DNA from: Dictyophora rubrovolvata
Lineage: Eukaryota; Basidiomycota; Agaricomycetes; Phallales; Phallaceae
Direction of reading: 5' to 3'
DNA length: 64,000 nt
NCBI GenBank assembly: GCA_029959195.1
Contig: CP114125.1
Coordinates: 310,001 to 374,000 of the forward strand
Shown: positions 1-14,151 of the stretch, piece by piece
Position numbering within the stretch: position 1 is the first letter of the stretch
Layout: every line of letters starts with the position of its first letter
The notes under the pieces: model-generated
Told to the model about the DNA's origin: nothing
Databases searched by the model: none
The model's input: only the letters and a program-made list of their open reading frames with translations
Translations under genes and position numbers: made by a program

Positions 1-1300
1 GCCCTTGCGCTTACTATAAGGATGCGTCTATTCTACCTCAGGCATCAAGAATTTTCAGGACTCGGAAGTAGATGGTACACCGATAACACCCAGTTATATA
101 AGGACATCGGACCGCATAGCGCACATGCATATAATTTTCACTAGCTATTTTTGCGAGGTACTATCAGAAAACGCGCGGGCCCGAAGCTCCTAAAGGCTCT
201 TTCTTTCTGTTGCTTACATTGTTGTACCATTACTTACGGTCTAGAAGGAGCAATTACGAGGCTTTGCTCGAGTCAGAATCAATAATCGGCGATCGCAGAT
301 AAAATTTTGCCGAATCAATAACAAACAGAGTCACAAACAAGAATTATTCCGGTGGCGAGTTACATACTGTTTGTAACTTGAAAAGAGAAGAGATGGTGAT
401 TTAGTGTAAAATACAGATAAAAAATGTGAGAACTTGAAACTCGAACATTGAATTACAGCCTGGGGTGCTAGGACACGTCGCATCTTTTCTGTAAATGGCG
501 GTTGAATTCAATTCATGGGCTACTCATAATTCTCAACGAAAATAGGACAGATGAAGCATGGAAGAACCTGACTTTGAAATTCGAAGGAGCTTTAAGTCTT
601 GATCGGCGCTCGACGGTTATAGTCAGCTCCGGCGACAGAAGTTATTTCCCAACCCGCAAGGTTACAGTACACGCTGCGCAAATGTAAACAAAAAGAAGCC
701 GAAACATGCTGCATGTCAGATTGTGCCAACTGGCAGCGCCGGTCAATATTTGGTTTCAATAGTCGCTGGCGTGCGGGCCGAATTACGTGGGAGGCTGCGC
801 AACACAAACGAGTTTTGAATGAAGTTATTGAAAGCGTGTGGAATGATGCCTTTCCTCGGTCCAAACTAGTTCCGCCCGTGCTGTGGAGGTTCAACGCGTT
901 CACTCACCTAATTGAGCAGGCGTGCCCCCGGCTAGAAAAAAACCTTATCGGGGTGATTGGCTTGCCCGATAAGTCCGATTTGAAGCTGCAAGTTACACGG
1001 CAAATCTCTTGAGCCAAGAACTACAAAAGTCTCCGATTCCTATTCCTTGTTTGATCGCCTTATAACTTCGCTAGTCTGGCGGTTTTCAAAACCGAAAACC
1101 TCTCTCCGAGCTATATGGACAAGCCACTTACACACATGCCTCTGCACTCCGTGCAAATAACCCGATCCATCAAATTCTCAATTGCCTTTTCAATTTCTTA
1201 ATTGAAACTCTGTCTAGCTTTCAAAACTCGCAGCAAGGATATATGAAAACTCAAAGCTGTATCAATAGTTTTTACAAGAAAAACACTCAAGAATAATACA
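1..1300. other. no convincing gene
   Basis: Short open frames exist (for example 713-1012 on +, about 99 codons), but none has a recognisable domain or a consistent splice pattern. I see no repeat structure or RNA gene here. Confidence 0.5.
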
Positions 1301-1610
1301 ATGTCATCAGCTGAAATAGAAAAGTGGGAACATATGCGGGGCAGCAGTGAGAACTTTTACGAAATTGGTAATGCCCGTAATAACGAGTCAGTTTTCCCTC
1401 ATAGGAGAGAAAAGAGCCTCAATTGGTAGTTCCATAAGATGGATGGGATACACCACCGAGACCGGGGGCGTTGTAAGCTCGTTGATATTCTCCATTTCCG
1501 ACATCTATGAAAAGAAAAAGCTATCGGTCATCATCCCAGCGTCATTGGTTCGAACAGGAAAGGACAATTTACATAAATATCCACCACGACCGTATTCTGA
1601 CGGTAATTAA
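1301..1610 (+). CDS. small hypothetical protein, doubtful
   Basis: I do not recognise this. An ATG at 1301 opens a frame of about 22 codons. It can be joined across a possible 37-nt GT-AG intron (1368-1404) to an open frame that ends with TAA at 1608-1610, giving about 90 residues. Without splicing the frame stops at 1427-1429. The intron would be shorter than usual for this window, where most are 45-80 nt, and no domain or signal is visible. It may be a chance frame. A second overlapping frame, 1507-1830, is equally unsupported. Confidence 0.22.
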
Positions 1611-2483
1611 AGAACAAAGATCAAGATCAGCAACCACAGACACAGCATTTCAAAAAGATCCGCTTACGTTCTTCAGCCTTCATCCGTTTATAGATAAGCC
1701 AGAATGCGTGCTTGAGAAAGGAGGAAGAAAAAAGGGAAGAGATAAGTATAGGGACGCCTTTTCGTCGGACTTGAGAAACAAATTTGATTTCCACATACCA
1801 GATGACCCGGGAAATAGCCGAGAACAGTAAGTAGTACGTTGATTAAAAGGTCGCATGAGCAGCCACTTATAAAGAAGACAGCCGCAGGTGGAAAGATGAT
1901 GGCAACCTAAACATGAAGTTGACAAGGTGCACATTAATCAGATGTGCCGTTCAAAGCAATGCATAAGGTTTTTAGGGCCTACAAGTATAAGACAAATGTC
2001 ACTTCCACGGATGGCCATTTTACAATTCAGACGAGGATGATGAAATAATAAGAGGTAAAGGGGGAAAGGCAACGTCCAGTTCAAATTGTAACGAGTCAGT
2101 GACGCCAACAATTCAAGTTCCGATGACGTATATGTTATCATTAGCACGTGACGTTTCCTCATGGGTCTAGGTCGCAAGTAGCTGTACCCTTGGGAACAAA
2201 ACTTGGCATTTTTTTATACGAACTACAATATATCGAGTAACTAGTAACTTGCTACCTTTGTCACCATCTAATGAAGGGGTTGAAACCTTCCATCCCAAAA
2301 AGGTGTAAACCATCCTAGCCCAGACTACACCATGCCCACTTTGTGGAACAGCGTCTTCTCAGCTCTTATCCCAGGGGGTTGAAGCCCAAGTTGTTTCAGG
2401 CGCGTTGAGGCGACCAAGGTTAACCAGAAAGTCTAAAGAAAAATGAGGTGATCCGGATGAACGGAACGAAAAGCCATCATCAA
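1611..2483. other. no recognised feature
   Basis: Intergenic stretch downstream of the SAHH stop codon. It has only short antisense frames and no visible repeat. Confidence 0.5.
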
Positions 2484-4382
<1,899 letters not shown>

Positions 4383-4588
4383 TTTCAAGAAGCTAGAGTG
4401 TGATGGAGATGAAGGTGGATAAGAGACGAAAAAACACCGAACTTCGAATTTGTAGGTACGCCAATTTCTCCCACGCTTCTTTGTATTTTCAATCTCCGCC
4501 GCCTCCCTTTTTTATTCGGCATCAGGCCCGCGCCCAAAACAGCTCACAACTCACAAACGTTTTAGGAACACCCTTTATACTTTTTTTC

Positions 4589-4874
4589 ATGTCTAACGGC
4601 AGTAGAAACGGCAATGGTAATGGCAAGGAATGTCGATTGTATGAACTGCAGCAATTTATGTGTGAAAACCATGAAAGCGAAGAGAATGCAAGGATCAAGT
4701 GTTATCCTCTTCCTCGAATATTTTACGAGTAAGTATTTTATCTCAATATTGGTTTAGGTTTATCTTGAAAAAAATTTTCCAAGGTGTCCAAATAGACCGG
4801 TAGTCGAAATTACGTCGTTAGTTACCATAGATCCCCAGACCGGCGAACTGTCTATTCCTGACAACTTGGAGTAG
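4589..4874 (+). CDS. Som1-like mitochondrial inner membrane peptidase accessory protein
   Basis: Small protein of about 78 residues in two exons, with intron 4729-4783 (GTAAGT...AAG). After a Gly/Asn-rich start it has the spacing C-x-LYELQQF-x-C, then CYPLPRIFY, then ECPNRPVVEIT. This arrangement of conserved cysteines, a Pro-x-x-R-x-F core and a following Cys with VE-T resembles the fungal Som1 family (Pfam Mitochondr_Som1). That family assists the inner membrane peptidase (Imp1/Imp2), which matures intermembrane-space proteins. The call rests on motif spacing, not on an alignment run. The ATG at 4589 is chosen because the ORF upstream is low complexity and lacks family features. It is divergent from SAHH with 206 bp between starts. 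A TATA-like TTTATAC sits only about 10 nt upstream and is unlikely to be the core promoter for this ATG. Confidence 0.7.
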
Positions 4875-5388
4875 TACTTTTTTTTTATTTTCCGTGATCG
4901 CATTTGCTGATAACAAGGTCAGTGAGAAACTACCAAAAGGGAGACTTTGGAGGGATATAAAAAATAAGCAGTCCTAGGTGCCTTTTTGTTGGACCGGATT
5001 AGGCACGACGGTGTCTCAAGTGATGAATCCGGCTTGTCCGATTCGTCCTAGTCAATGTCGTTCGTCGTAAGGTTGGCATTTCTGTTATGTTATGAACTAA
5101 CATCTAACTTCTCGAAGGAATAATCCCTATTTTCTTCTCGCGCCGCGGTTCTCGAAATCTCAACTATTTACGATACGCTGAAGGCAAACAATTCAAATGC
5201 TGCAATTTTCAAATACTACAGACGTACTGGAGTTCATATCACCACATTACATGATAAAGAACATTAAATTACAAGAACAAAACATATTTCTGTCTCTATC
5301 AAATTTTTGTCCGGTTTGACAAGGAAAAGATGAAGGATACAGGATAGTACAGAGATATTTTATCTTTATTTTGCGCGCTCTACAATGA
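4875..5388. other. AT-rich intergenic region
   Basis: Between two convergent gene ends. No frame, repeat or RNA gene recognised. Confidence 0.5.
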
Positions 5389-5908
5389 TCACCCTAGTAT
5401 AACTTTCAACCTAATCGCAGCTGAAAGAATACCCGAAATTGAGTCGTCCCACTCCGCAATTTGGAACCAATCGCGGTCACTGTTAGGGGACGCTTTGGAG
5501 TCAAACAGTGCGAGCACTCTCATAGGTGCATATCGAACCACTTCAGTAGTCTTTGAATCTACTTCAGAATGTGTGGCTTTGACTCCTAATATATCGGTTA
5601 ATTCGCTATATAACGTCTAAAAATATTTTTTGCGATCAGTAACCGAATGAAGGCGTGCGCTGATTTGGACTCACTAAAACGCTATGGCATGATTCAGCCG
5701 CCTGTCTCGAGATGACCAATGTTGTATTTCGACCCCACTCAATGATTATGTAGGGCGGTACTCCAGATACTGCAGAGCGAAACTTATCCAGCTCTTTACG
5801 AAGCTGTTTGACCTCTGCCTCGATATCCTTTGTTTTTATGACGACTATTGCGTTTATGAGAGTTTCCAACGCTTGGGTCTGTTCGAGAAGATCTGACATG
5901 GGTGACAT
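5389..5908 (-). CDS. hypothetical protein with coiled-coil segment
   Basis: I do not recognise the family. Exon 1 starts at ATG 5908 (MSPMSDLLEQ) and runs to a GTGAGT donor after ...SCHSVL. After an intron of about 70 nt, exon 2 starts TLYSELTDIL and ends at TGA 5389-5391. The join is in phase and removes an otherwise early stop, and exon 2 is open over its whole length, so the two-exon model is credible. The product is about 150 residues. Residues about 20-45 (KDIEAEVKQLRKELDKF) look helical or coiled-coil. The second half contains a WFQIAEWDDSISGIL segment. No signal peptide or membrane span is seen. An upstream in-frame ATG at 6037 would add a basic, Phe-rich leader, which I consider less likely. 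Confidence 0.55.
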
Positions 5909-6032
5909 GGTACGCAATGCTACGGTGCGGATGAAAGAGAAAAAGATAAAGGAAAATGTTCTTAATTTATAGTTACAAAGTATATATCTACCCGATGTTT
6001 CTTTTTTTGCGCTGAACGCTATGGTAATGCAT

Positions 6033-6121
6033 GGCAATCACGAGACGTTGATGGCCTTACATGTTGATGTGACTGATTTATTAATGAACGACTCACATCG
6101 CAATGACTCCATCACCACCAG
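6033..6121. repeat. diverged dispersed repeat, copy 1
   Basis: A block containing GGCAATCA-GAGA-GTTGATG, then ATGTGACTGATTTA, then a CACCACCA run is clearly related to 10053-10150, about 4 kb away in the same orientation. It lies in non-coding DNA upstream of genes in both places. Confidence 0.5.
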
Positions 6122-6294
6122 TCTGTGGTTCGTTTGATTTTTAGGAAAAGGTATATACAGAAGTTGAGATAAACAAAAGATGGTAGATGGTCCACCGGAC
6201 TAAACTACACATTGAAGTCCCCATAGTGGACAGAGTTTGAACTTCAATAAAACGACACATGCTGCATCAACCCACCGCCCCTACATCTTTTTAG

Positions 6295-7057
6295 CCCCGC
6301 AAAAATTGCTCACTTGATTGACGCAATACCATTGTATAACAAACAAAGCCGCCCCTCAGGCTCGATCAAGAGCCGCGTTTCCGTCTCTTCGGTAGTTTCG
6401 GCGACTCGGACGTTTATCAGATCAGTTGGCCGTGTGAGGCTACGACATGCACTATCTACGCTTTTAGAAAAGCGAATCACCAAAGCTAACACCAGTGCTC
6501 CGCGGATCCCGACGATAATAGATATCACTAAGGAACGCGAGATATGTGTAGATGGGGATTGTCTACCACTATCCGCTATAACACCTCCGTATTCACACAC
6601 CCGGAAACAAGATCTACCTGCAGGCGAAACGCAAGAGAATCAATCATCCATCTTCAAACCAACGCCGACTGAACAAGTCACCTTGACCTCGCAAGATTTG
6701 CCAAGGGAGAATATTTTTGAGTCACGGCTTGCACAACCAGAGCCACCGATCTTATGCGATTCCTCTGCGTCTTCTCCTCGACGTTGCGACTCCTCGGTTT
6801 CTGTCGAACTACCGACAGAGATGAAGTCTCGCCGTCAGTCCGCCATGTTTTCTACACGTGACAATATGATGCGTGACACGCGTGACATCCGAGCAAAGGG
6901 AACATCAGGCCGAAGAACTATGCAGAAGAAAATACTCAATGTGGCACGACCACGTAGAGAAGATCTCACCCGTAGATACGCCACCTACTTTCCCTTTGCT
7001 ACATTTGAGGACCTTACGAAAGAAGTCGCCAAGTTGGACAGCAAAGAACCGGAGTAA
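6295..7057 (+). CDS. hypothetical basic, Ser/Thr/Arg-rich protein (5' end unresolved)
   Basis: I do not recognise the family. The frame is open from 6251 to TAA 7055-7057 and carries about 250 codons. It begins with no ATG near its 5' end, so a short upstream coding exon is likely. A pyrimidine-rich acceptor ends at 6294 (TCTTTTTAG), which I use as the 5' limit of this exon. No upstream ATG exon with matching phase was found with confidence. The product is rich in Ser, Thr, Arg and Pro and probably disordered. It has basic tracts (ARPRREDLTRRY) and a short aromatic C-terminal segment (YATYFPFATFEDL) that could form an ordered helix. If translation starts at the first internal ATG (about 6820), only the last 80 residues would be made. 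Confidence 0.42.
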
Positions 7058-8361
7058 ACATCTCACCCTACCGCCTTTCATCTTGAATTATCGTATTTAT
7101 TTTTTGCGATTATATGTAGCTGCCAACAATGTAAATTTTATTGTGATTATAAGAATATTTTGTGCACCAACAATTTTAAATGTTATTATATCCTTTTGAC
7201 CCCAACATCTTGCTGGGTGCCCTACTCAATCCTATTTCGCTCGGGTCTTTGGTCGTGAATGCAGGTAGCCTCTTTCCGAAAGATAAATAGAATTGTAAAT
7301 TCATACACCAGTATCGCGAAGCGGCATAGGTAAGGACTTAAAAGATGACCTTCGTTTTTGCCGAGCTATAAACACCATTTCTTTGATACAGTACACCCAT
7401 TATCATGGTACTTACCATCACCAGAAACCATATGGTTCTCATTTTTTTTTCAATGATGCATTGCCATATTCTGAGATAATATTGACACTACTAGTCTCTC
7501 TGATCGCCTCCGGTCATAAGTACACACACAAAACAACGCCGTCCCTCCCGCGCCATGAGGTTCTGAAGCTCGCTTTGTGGGATTAGCGGTGCTTGCTATT
7601 CTTGCCGAGAATTTCGCAGGGATCACTGCCTCGTCCCTCTTCCTCGAGTGTTGTATTTAATTGCATGATGGATGGAGGATGCTTTAGTCTTTGCGGTGGC
7701 CACGTGCGCTGTCAAAGATCAGAAATTAGGCTTTTTTTGGTTAGGTGTTGTGGGTTTGGGATATGTCATCTGTTGTCCTACACAAGCCGAGTAAGCCAAT
7801 GATATTTAACTTTCGCATCTGAGAGTAGGAATTGATTATAATCAATGGAAATCTTATGAGAAAATACGAAAGTCGGGCGGGTACTCACCGAGTCAAATTT
7901 ATTTTCTCACCAAATACGTAGCTCCGCTATGGTGCGTAAGGAATCCATTTCCGCAAAGGCCACTTGAGGTTATCTTGATAGGTTCCACGTATCTAATGTG
8001 CCATATCATTCATGAAAAAACTTAAGGTAAAAAACCACTGTTGGAATTCAGGACAGGATTTGACGGAGCGAGAAAAGCGTGTAATCATTGCGGTAAGGCT
8101 TGCTGTGCATGCGCGTGCAAATGGAACATAGTATGTAGCACAGAGTAACGACGAAGCTTGCACTCGCACGTTCAGAACACCGCAACATGCGCGACCGTAA
8201 ATTGTTTCGGCACTGTCCGAAGCCTTCTGCTAATGACACTGGCTGCAGCTGGCTGGGTGAAGTTAGAAAATGAGAAATCCAAAGCCTCCCAAAACTAACA
8301 ACTCAAAGTTACCTGAATGAACATGTATTATTTGAACGCAGAACACAAATGTTATGTGTAA
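7058..8361. other. no convincing gene
   Basis: Short frames at 7383-7586 and 7593-7802 on + lack domains and consistent splicing. A Cys-containing peptide frame near 7660-7780 is not supported. No repeat was recognised. Confidence 0.4.
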
Positions 8362-9122
8362 TCAAGAGCAACCCTGGAAAAGTGCTCCATCTAAGGATTT
8401 CCATACCTTGTTTTCAGATTGAAGGCGTGAAATTTTTAGGACACAGCCTTTGCGAGACACGTATGCGAGACGGTGCTGAATAAGGAACTTCACTAACAAT
8501 GCTAAGTGGCATGTTGGGATGGAAAGTGATACAATAGAGAACATTTTCAAGCCTTCAAAAGCCGGATTCACCGTGATTTTGATACCAGAGTTAAGCGAAA
8601 GCAAAAGCTGTTGTGGCCAGGGCCCAGCACAGCAAGTGTGTTCGTAGTCAGGAGACCTTCAAACGTCTGGTTTTAATAAGATCTTAAGTATATTAGTTCT
8701 TAAAAATGGTCGGAAATCAAGGGAAAATTTCAAAAGAAAACGGTGAGGAATTCTCTATCAGCCGACTGTTCTTCTTCCACATTTATACAGAACATTTGTA
8801 ACATGGAAACAAGGTGCCTGAATTGAGGGAAAAATACATTACGCCACCATTTTCGATTGTTCGTCGGCAACAAATAAAATCATAGATCTTGAAAGATGGA
8901 AGCAAGTGTGTTTGGAAGATGGACAAGCCAATGGCGTGTTTGGCCACGAAGAGGGCAAATAAATATATGCAATGATGCAGATTTGGACTGACGGAGTATT
9001 TTTTTCGCTTTTGGTTGAGATGTATGTGCAAGGTAGTGAGGTATAGTTGAATTGGATAAGAGTGAGATCCTTCATGAGCGACAAACATGCGACACTCCTA
9101 GTGGAAGGACCATTTTCTCCAA
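8362..9122 (-). pseudogene. decayed F-box protein gene
   Basis: On the minus strand near 9095 the sequence reads SHVCRS-stop-R followed by SLLSNSTI. The intact F-box genes at 47.7-49.3 kb and 60.0-61.7 kb have ASHVCRSWRKALLSDPTM at this place, so the tryptophan codon has become TGA. Further on, KILRQSKSASLHIFI and NTLASIFQ match the intact ELLIRSGSASLDVFI and HALASVLQ. Additional stops follow. A weakly similar stretch (LVKFLIQHRLAYVS) near 8.45 kb suggests that the distal leucine-rich part is also present. The start and most of the C-terminal half are missing. It is a dead relative, not a functional gene. Confidence 0.72.
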
Positions 9123-10315
9123 TTTGAAGTGCCCCGTGAACGTACGGTATATACGCATAGCATTTTAATAAGAAGATTTTGTAGAAAACGTGATCGAGTA
9201 ATGACCGATACCAACCTCATGCGTATGCATCATACAACCGGACAAGAGTGAAAGCTGCAGCGTGACCGTGACGCGTAACATGTAACATTTCGGCACCCTC
9301 CGTTTAAATCACTTCTTCACTGCACCGTTTTGGCACCGTTCGAATTCACGCCGCTGTACATAGTAAAAGATTAAGGTCTCCTTCGAATTTAAGAAGAACT
9401 TTTAAAGGCCTGTTAGGGCAGATTTATTATGGGCACCTGAAACTTTAGTTATCTGAATCTTGTTCACACGAGCGCACTTTAGCTTCTGAAAAATCCGTGA
9501 AATTACTATTTCTTTTATAAAATTCTCCATGAACAACTATTAGTCGGTTGGATAGTGCAGTCTTCAAAATCCCCGGACCGGTATTGTTCGTATTGACGTT
9601 CAGTGATATCTTTCTTTCTTCGCACCTTCGTAATCCCCGTGCTGAGTTTGTGACTAAATTAACTTCCCTGTGAACGAATAACAACACCTATCTGCCCATA
9701 CATATCAAGGTTCTTTTTCTGGATCAGAATGTTAAGATTGTGACGACGCTGATTTTGAACAAATATTGATGACAACAAGGGAAGATGTTGGAAATGAAGG
9801 GGGCTCAAATATATGCATTGATAAAGATCGTTGAAAATCTTACACGAAGAAAACAAATCGAGATGTCAGCGAGACAGGGCAACCTAATATCTCATTGTCA
9901 TGCATGAAGGAACTTCCAAATGAAGGTAAAACCTTACGAAAACATATAACCTTAGCTGTCGCGTAAAGCGGAAACCCCTTTTATAGTACCATTTAACAGC
10001 CATTGCCGGCATTTTGTCAGTGTAAGAAGCAAAGATAGCCTCGGCTGCTCAAAGGCAATCATGAGATGTTGATGACTTTAAAGTGAAAATATCAATGTGA
10101 CTGATTTACATATACATTATCTTGACCCATTACGGCACCACCACCACTGATCTTTCTTTTAGTTGATGATTTTCTTTAATTCGAAGGACAAGTACACGCG
10201 GAGGGGCTCGCAGGACAAACGAGATAAAAACAAGGGAAAACCGTCCAAGTCCAACAAGCCTTATTCAATGAGTTAGTTGATAGTTTTACATCCCCCCCTC
10301 CCATCTTGAGCCGCA
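9123..10315. other. intergenic region with repeat copy and possible F-box debris
   Basis: Contains the second copy of the 6.0 kb repeat (10053-10150) and a palindromic GTGACGCGTAAC element near 9269. A stretch at about 9700-9850 on minus (SLSMHIF...) faintly resembles the F-box segment at 8.9 kb, too weakly to call. Confidence 0.35.
10053..10150. repeat. diverged dispersed repeat, copy 2
   Basis: Related to 6033-6121 (shared GGCAATCA-GAGA-GTTGATG and AATGTGACTGATTTA blocks, then CACCACCACCACTG). It lies 170 bp downstream of the DUF2264 stop codon. Confidence 0.5.
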
Positions 10316-12482
10316 TCACTTTAGTTCATTGAAACTTTGCAACAGTGATGAAGCAGCATCCCACTCCTCTTCCCACCCATCTCGCACATCCTTTTGACCA
10401 TCTCTCACAGGGATACCCAAAACACCGGTATACAGCATTGTCTCCGATCCTGCGGCATGCTCCCCAATTAACGTGGGCAACACAGCCCGCGCGAAAACCA
10501 AGTTAGAGTTCGCGTCCAGTCTCACCGCTCTACCTTTCCGTTCGTTTGTCCCCGTCGTACTCATACTCGTGTTCGTATTCGTATTCGTCGAGAGATCAAC
10601 GATGCCCGATACCCCTGCCGAGGATTTCGCTAACGCTGCGCCGCCTCTTTCGAGTTTCCCTTGCGTCGAGGATAAAGGGCCTAGGAAGTCTTCTAACGCA
10701 CGGCCGTCTTCACGTTGACCGTATATCGCCCAGCCGCCCTCTGCTGAAACGAGGTTCCTTCCCGTTTTGATAATGTGCCTTCGTACGTGCCATACATTAT
10801 GTTGAGATGTGGGAGGAATGAGCAAGGTGAGGACTTCAACGTCGGGCCATGGCTTCCAGCCACTGGAAAGCCGCCCATTTTCAATCTTCGCGTCGAGAGT
10901 GTCTCTACGGACTTTCCACGTCTCCCCACCGTCGTCGCTCAGCGCTAGCGTAGAATCGCCTCCAATTTCCTCAAGCGATTCATTCCCAATTGGAACACTG
11001 AATCCAAAGCTGGCACTATAAGCGAGTTTCCCATATTTTTGGGCACTGTGGCGAAGTGGGTAGTGGCATTTCTGGCCAGAAGATAAGAGAAAAGTGTGAT
11101 CACCCATATTCGTAACGAATTGTAGTGGATGATCCAGCCCGACTGTGCATTCGCGCAAAATGGCGGGATAGGGTTCTTCAACGGAGGACCAGAAAGGATG
11201 GGATTCTGGAAGTGCGAGAGGTATGAATGATTTGCAACACCAGTAAGGTGAGCCTGGGGAATTGTAGTTTTCTAATATGTTGTGATTGGGATATACGTAT
11301 CCTAACGTGACGATTCCGTCGGTGTCGAGGAATGGTTGTTTGGTCCAGTAGCGCAGATTACGGAGTAAGAGACCTTTGATCACGCCCCATGTGAACGGAC
11401 CGTGAGGTAGGACATCTGCAAATGCTAAAGCACCCCAAAATGAAGCTTGAGCGAATCTGTAAGTAGAACTGCGACCAAAGGGAATTGCGGGACCTGAAAA
11501 ATGTTGTCTGTCAAAAAAAACCGGCATAATGGCGTGAATGGCCTTTCTTTCTACTTACCGTCCGGATCGAAGTAGTGGATAAAATGGGCAGCAAAGAGAT
11601 TTGCTCGTTTACGATATTCTTGACACCGCTCGGGATCTTCTTTCTCGGCTAATTTTGAGTAAACGAGTTGAGCGAATTGGATAGCAAACGAAGAGGAATA
11701 GTAGTCTAGTTGACGGACACCCTCAGGACCATCTCTGGACCATCCTGCAGGACATTGTTAGCTAGAGGGAAGCAAGGACTAGACTCGAGAATAACCTTGT
11801 CCAAGGTAGAATGTGTCAAGGTGATCTAGATCCGCTTTCATCCGTGTAGGGGAGAAATGGGGCGACTCGACTTTGGAAAGGCCGAGATTTGCAAATACCT
11901 AAGTATACTTAGAGAGATTTGATACAATCAAAAGTCGGCAAAGTTACTCTAAACCATAACCAATTCGTATCGGGCATTTCCTGTGAGAAACAAAATTCGA
12001 GTTCACGTCAATTTCCAATTCGGCTTCCTCTTTACCTTATCGTTCATTCCTCCAAGCCATTTTTCCAAACTCTTTTTCGCATTATCGTCAAGGACATCCC
12101 AAACTTGTTCCTTGGCGACAGAAAGCGTGAATCCAATGGCGGAACATTCTACCATACGCTGATCCTTATTGCGCATATTTCCCCAGAATTCCTCATGGTC
12201 TGGGTTTGTCCCGCTAGCAAAACCTTTGATCCATCTGGCAGTGCCTTTATAGTATCCCCCTCCAGCTAAAAGAGATGCCAAGGCCCAAAGGGGCCTCGAA
12301 AAGGTTTCCAATTGGGCTGCGCGTTCGTCATAGTGCGTAGCAGTATTTCCAAGCCGTATCAAAGCACCTCCGGGCGAAGTATGGCGTTCAAGAGGGTGCA
12401 AGATGTCTTCCAAGAACGATTTTAAATGTTCCCTGGTTTTGAGAGGGTTTTGTTCAATTGAACGGGAGTATGAGCTAGCCAT
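10316..12482 (-). CDS. DUF2264 domain-containing protein
   Basis: Five exons give about 655 residues, the usual size of DUF2264 proteins (Pfam PF10022). Those are (alpha/alpha)-barrel-like proteins found in bacteria and fungi and often suspected to act on carbohydrates; no reaction is established. Exon 1 (12036-12482) starts [11 protein letters not shown] and carries [13 protein letters not shown], the conserved [24 protein letters not shown] segment and EEFWGN. Later exons carry [43 protein letters not shown], then [27 protein letters not shown] and the [14 protein letters not shown] region in the long last exon. All joins are GT-AG and in phase. A short ACN/AAY codon repeat near 10560-10590 encodes Asn-Thr repeats. 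The ATG at 12482 fits the family; frames upstream are unrelated. No signal peptide is evident, so it is probably cytosolic. Confidence 0.9.
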
Positions 12483-13087
12483 GAGAGTACAGATTGCTGG
12501 AAGAAAGTTTATCGGCCACGCATTTTCTTGGAACACTTTGTGTATGCAGACCAGCTGAGCACAGACCGGAATGACCACGACACCAGCGGCCCGCTCGGCA
12601 AACGAAGATCTATTTTTTCCGCGCAAACTTCGCGCTCCGCTCGAAAGTTTTGGTGAGGTGTAACTCGGGTGTGACTGTGACGGACGTGCTATTTTTATTT
12701 TCTTTGTCTTCGTTTTGGACACCGAATTGACACCGAAAGCAGGGACATACATGTGCGTGCATGGACACGCACCCGACATTGATTAATAGTCTGGACACTT
12801 GTGACCACATTTCTCATATGGACAATTCACATTGGCCAACAACAGAGTAGGAAATGGCCAAAAAGGAGTGGACAGAACAAAGCCATTGAACCTAACCTTG
12901 GTCCCAGTAACGTGTTTGTCGCGTTTCTGTCCATCTTTCCTTTGTGTCCCTCTGGTCCACATACATACAAGTTCAGTTTATGCAGGACAGACAATGTCCT
13001 CAAACTCTGCATGGACGCCATCTACTATAAAACAGACCAAATTGTTAGTTCGAGGTCCCTCCATACGTTCATAAATAGCGTTTCTCA
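12483..13087. other. intergenic, promoter-like at the right end
   Basis: Between the divergent starts of the DUF2264 gene and the 13.1 kb gene. An ACTATAAAAC element at about 13023-13032 lies 60 nt upstream of the ATG at 13088 and fits a TATA box. Confidence 0.45.
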
Positions 13088-13764
13088 ATGGCAACCTTCC
13101 TTGCTAAAACATCTTTTTACCTCAAAAAGTTTTGGTTTTCCTCCAAGAACATCGATTCAATGACATTTCCCAAAGGCAATGCATCCTCTTGGTTTACGTC
13201 GAGGTGTCGGTCTCCTGAAAATGACCTGGCGTACGACGGTATCACATCTCAAACAACACTGTCTTCCACGTCCACCGATGACAGCTCATCAATGCACCCC
13301 GATATCGCGGATTTTCGTTGTAAAAAGTGCGACTCGGGGTTGCCATGCGGACAACGATCTCGCTGTCTCAATGTAATAAAGTGCGTTAGATCTCGTTTCA
13401 GTACGCAGCCCAAACTAACATTTGTTTCATCTCCATTAGACGGAACATGCTAAACCTCTTAAGCCATTTTCCAGAAGAAGACGTGCGACAGGAATTAGCG
13501 GCATATTACGGCGCGCACTGCGCTTACGAGTACTATAACCAACGGTACATAAGAAGTAAGGCCAAGCTTTCGCGCGCCTACTTGGAACTTGCCTACTTCG
13601 AAAAGCAATTCAAGAATCCTCATCGAAAAATCCTTTCACCACGCCTTATTGAGGATATGGAAACGGCTAGACAGAAGATTGCCGCAGCAGAGAAGGGATG
13701 CGAACAGGCTGCCGCTGAAGTAGAAGTCAGAGCCAGTACATTGCTCAACCAAGGCCGATTTTAA
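13088..13764 (+). CDS. hypothetical protein: Cys cluster plus C-terminal coiled coil
   Basis: I do not recognise the family. Two exons are joined in phase across a 59-nt intron (about 13380-13438, GTGCGT...CATTAG). The first exon is Ser/Thr-rich and ends with a Cys cluster, CKKCDSGLPCGQRSRC, which could bind metal or form disulfides. The second exon is alpha-helical: it has YYGAHCAYEYYNQRYIRSKAKLS, then DMETARQKIAAAEKG and EQAAAEVEVRA, a likely coiled coil. Length is about 205 residues from ATG 13088, or about 180 if translation starts at the downstream ATG at 13160. The TATA-like element at about 13025 favours the upstream start. No signal peptide or membrane span is clear. Confidence 0.55.
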
Positions 13765-14151
13765 TCTCTTTTGGTGTCATCGCTTAACGCGTTGACATTC
13801 TCTTTTTCTGCTATTCCGCGTGTTTTTACTATACCATTTTCGTGTATCTTATATATGTAGCTGTATTCCTTTAACCATTCTTCATCAGTCTAAGGCGGGT
13901 GCTATCGAAATCATAGACTCTTGTTTATGCCAAAACTTTCCGAATGGACTTCCAGAAAAGCACACAGAAGAATATAATAAATCGATGAAATTCGAAAACA
14001 GTTGCACACTTCACTTGGAACCTCTCAAACAATCAATTTTACAAAAAAAGAGGAAGTAGTAAGCGATAAAAGAAAACGCTATTTTCACTTCGAAGTAAAT
14101 TGTAAAATGTTTAGACAGGGTCTAGCATTTACCGACAGCTATGGCCTAACT
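13765..14151. other. AT-rich convergent intergenic region
   Basis: Between convergent gene ends. No feature recognised. Confidence 0.5.

Noticed and set aside
10473-10770. Two + frames with FVFVFV and SYSYSC repeats
   Set aside because: Antisense of the Asn-Thr repeat coding part of the DUF2264 gene.
12003-12779. 258-codon minus frame starting [11 protein letters not shown]
   Set aside because: The first part is upstream of the DUF2264 start and unrelated to that family. The true start is ATG 12482; the upstream extension is a chance open frame.
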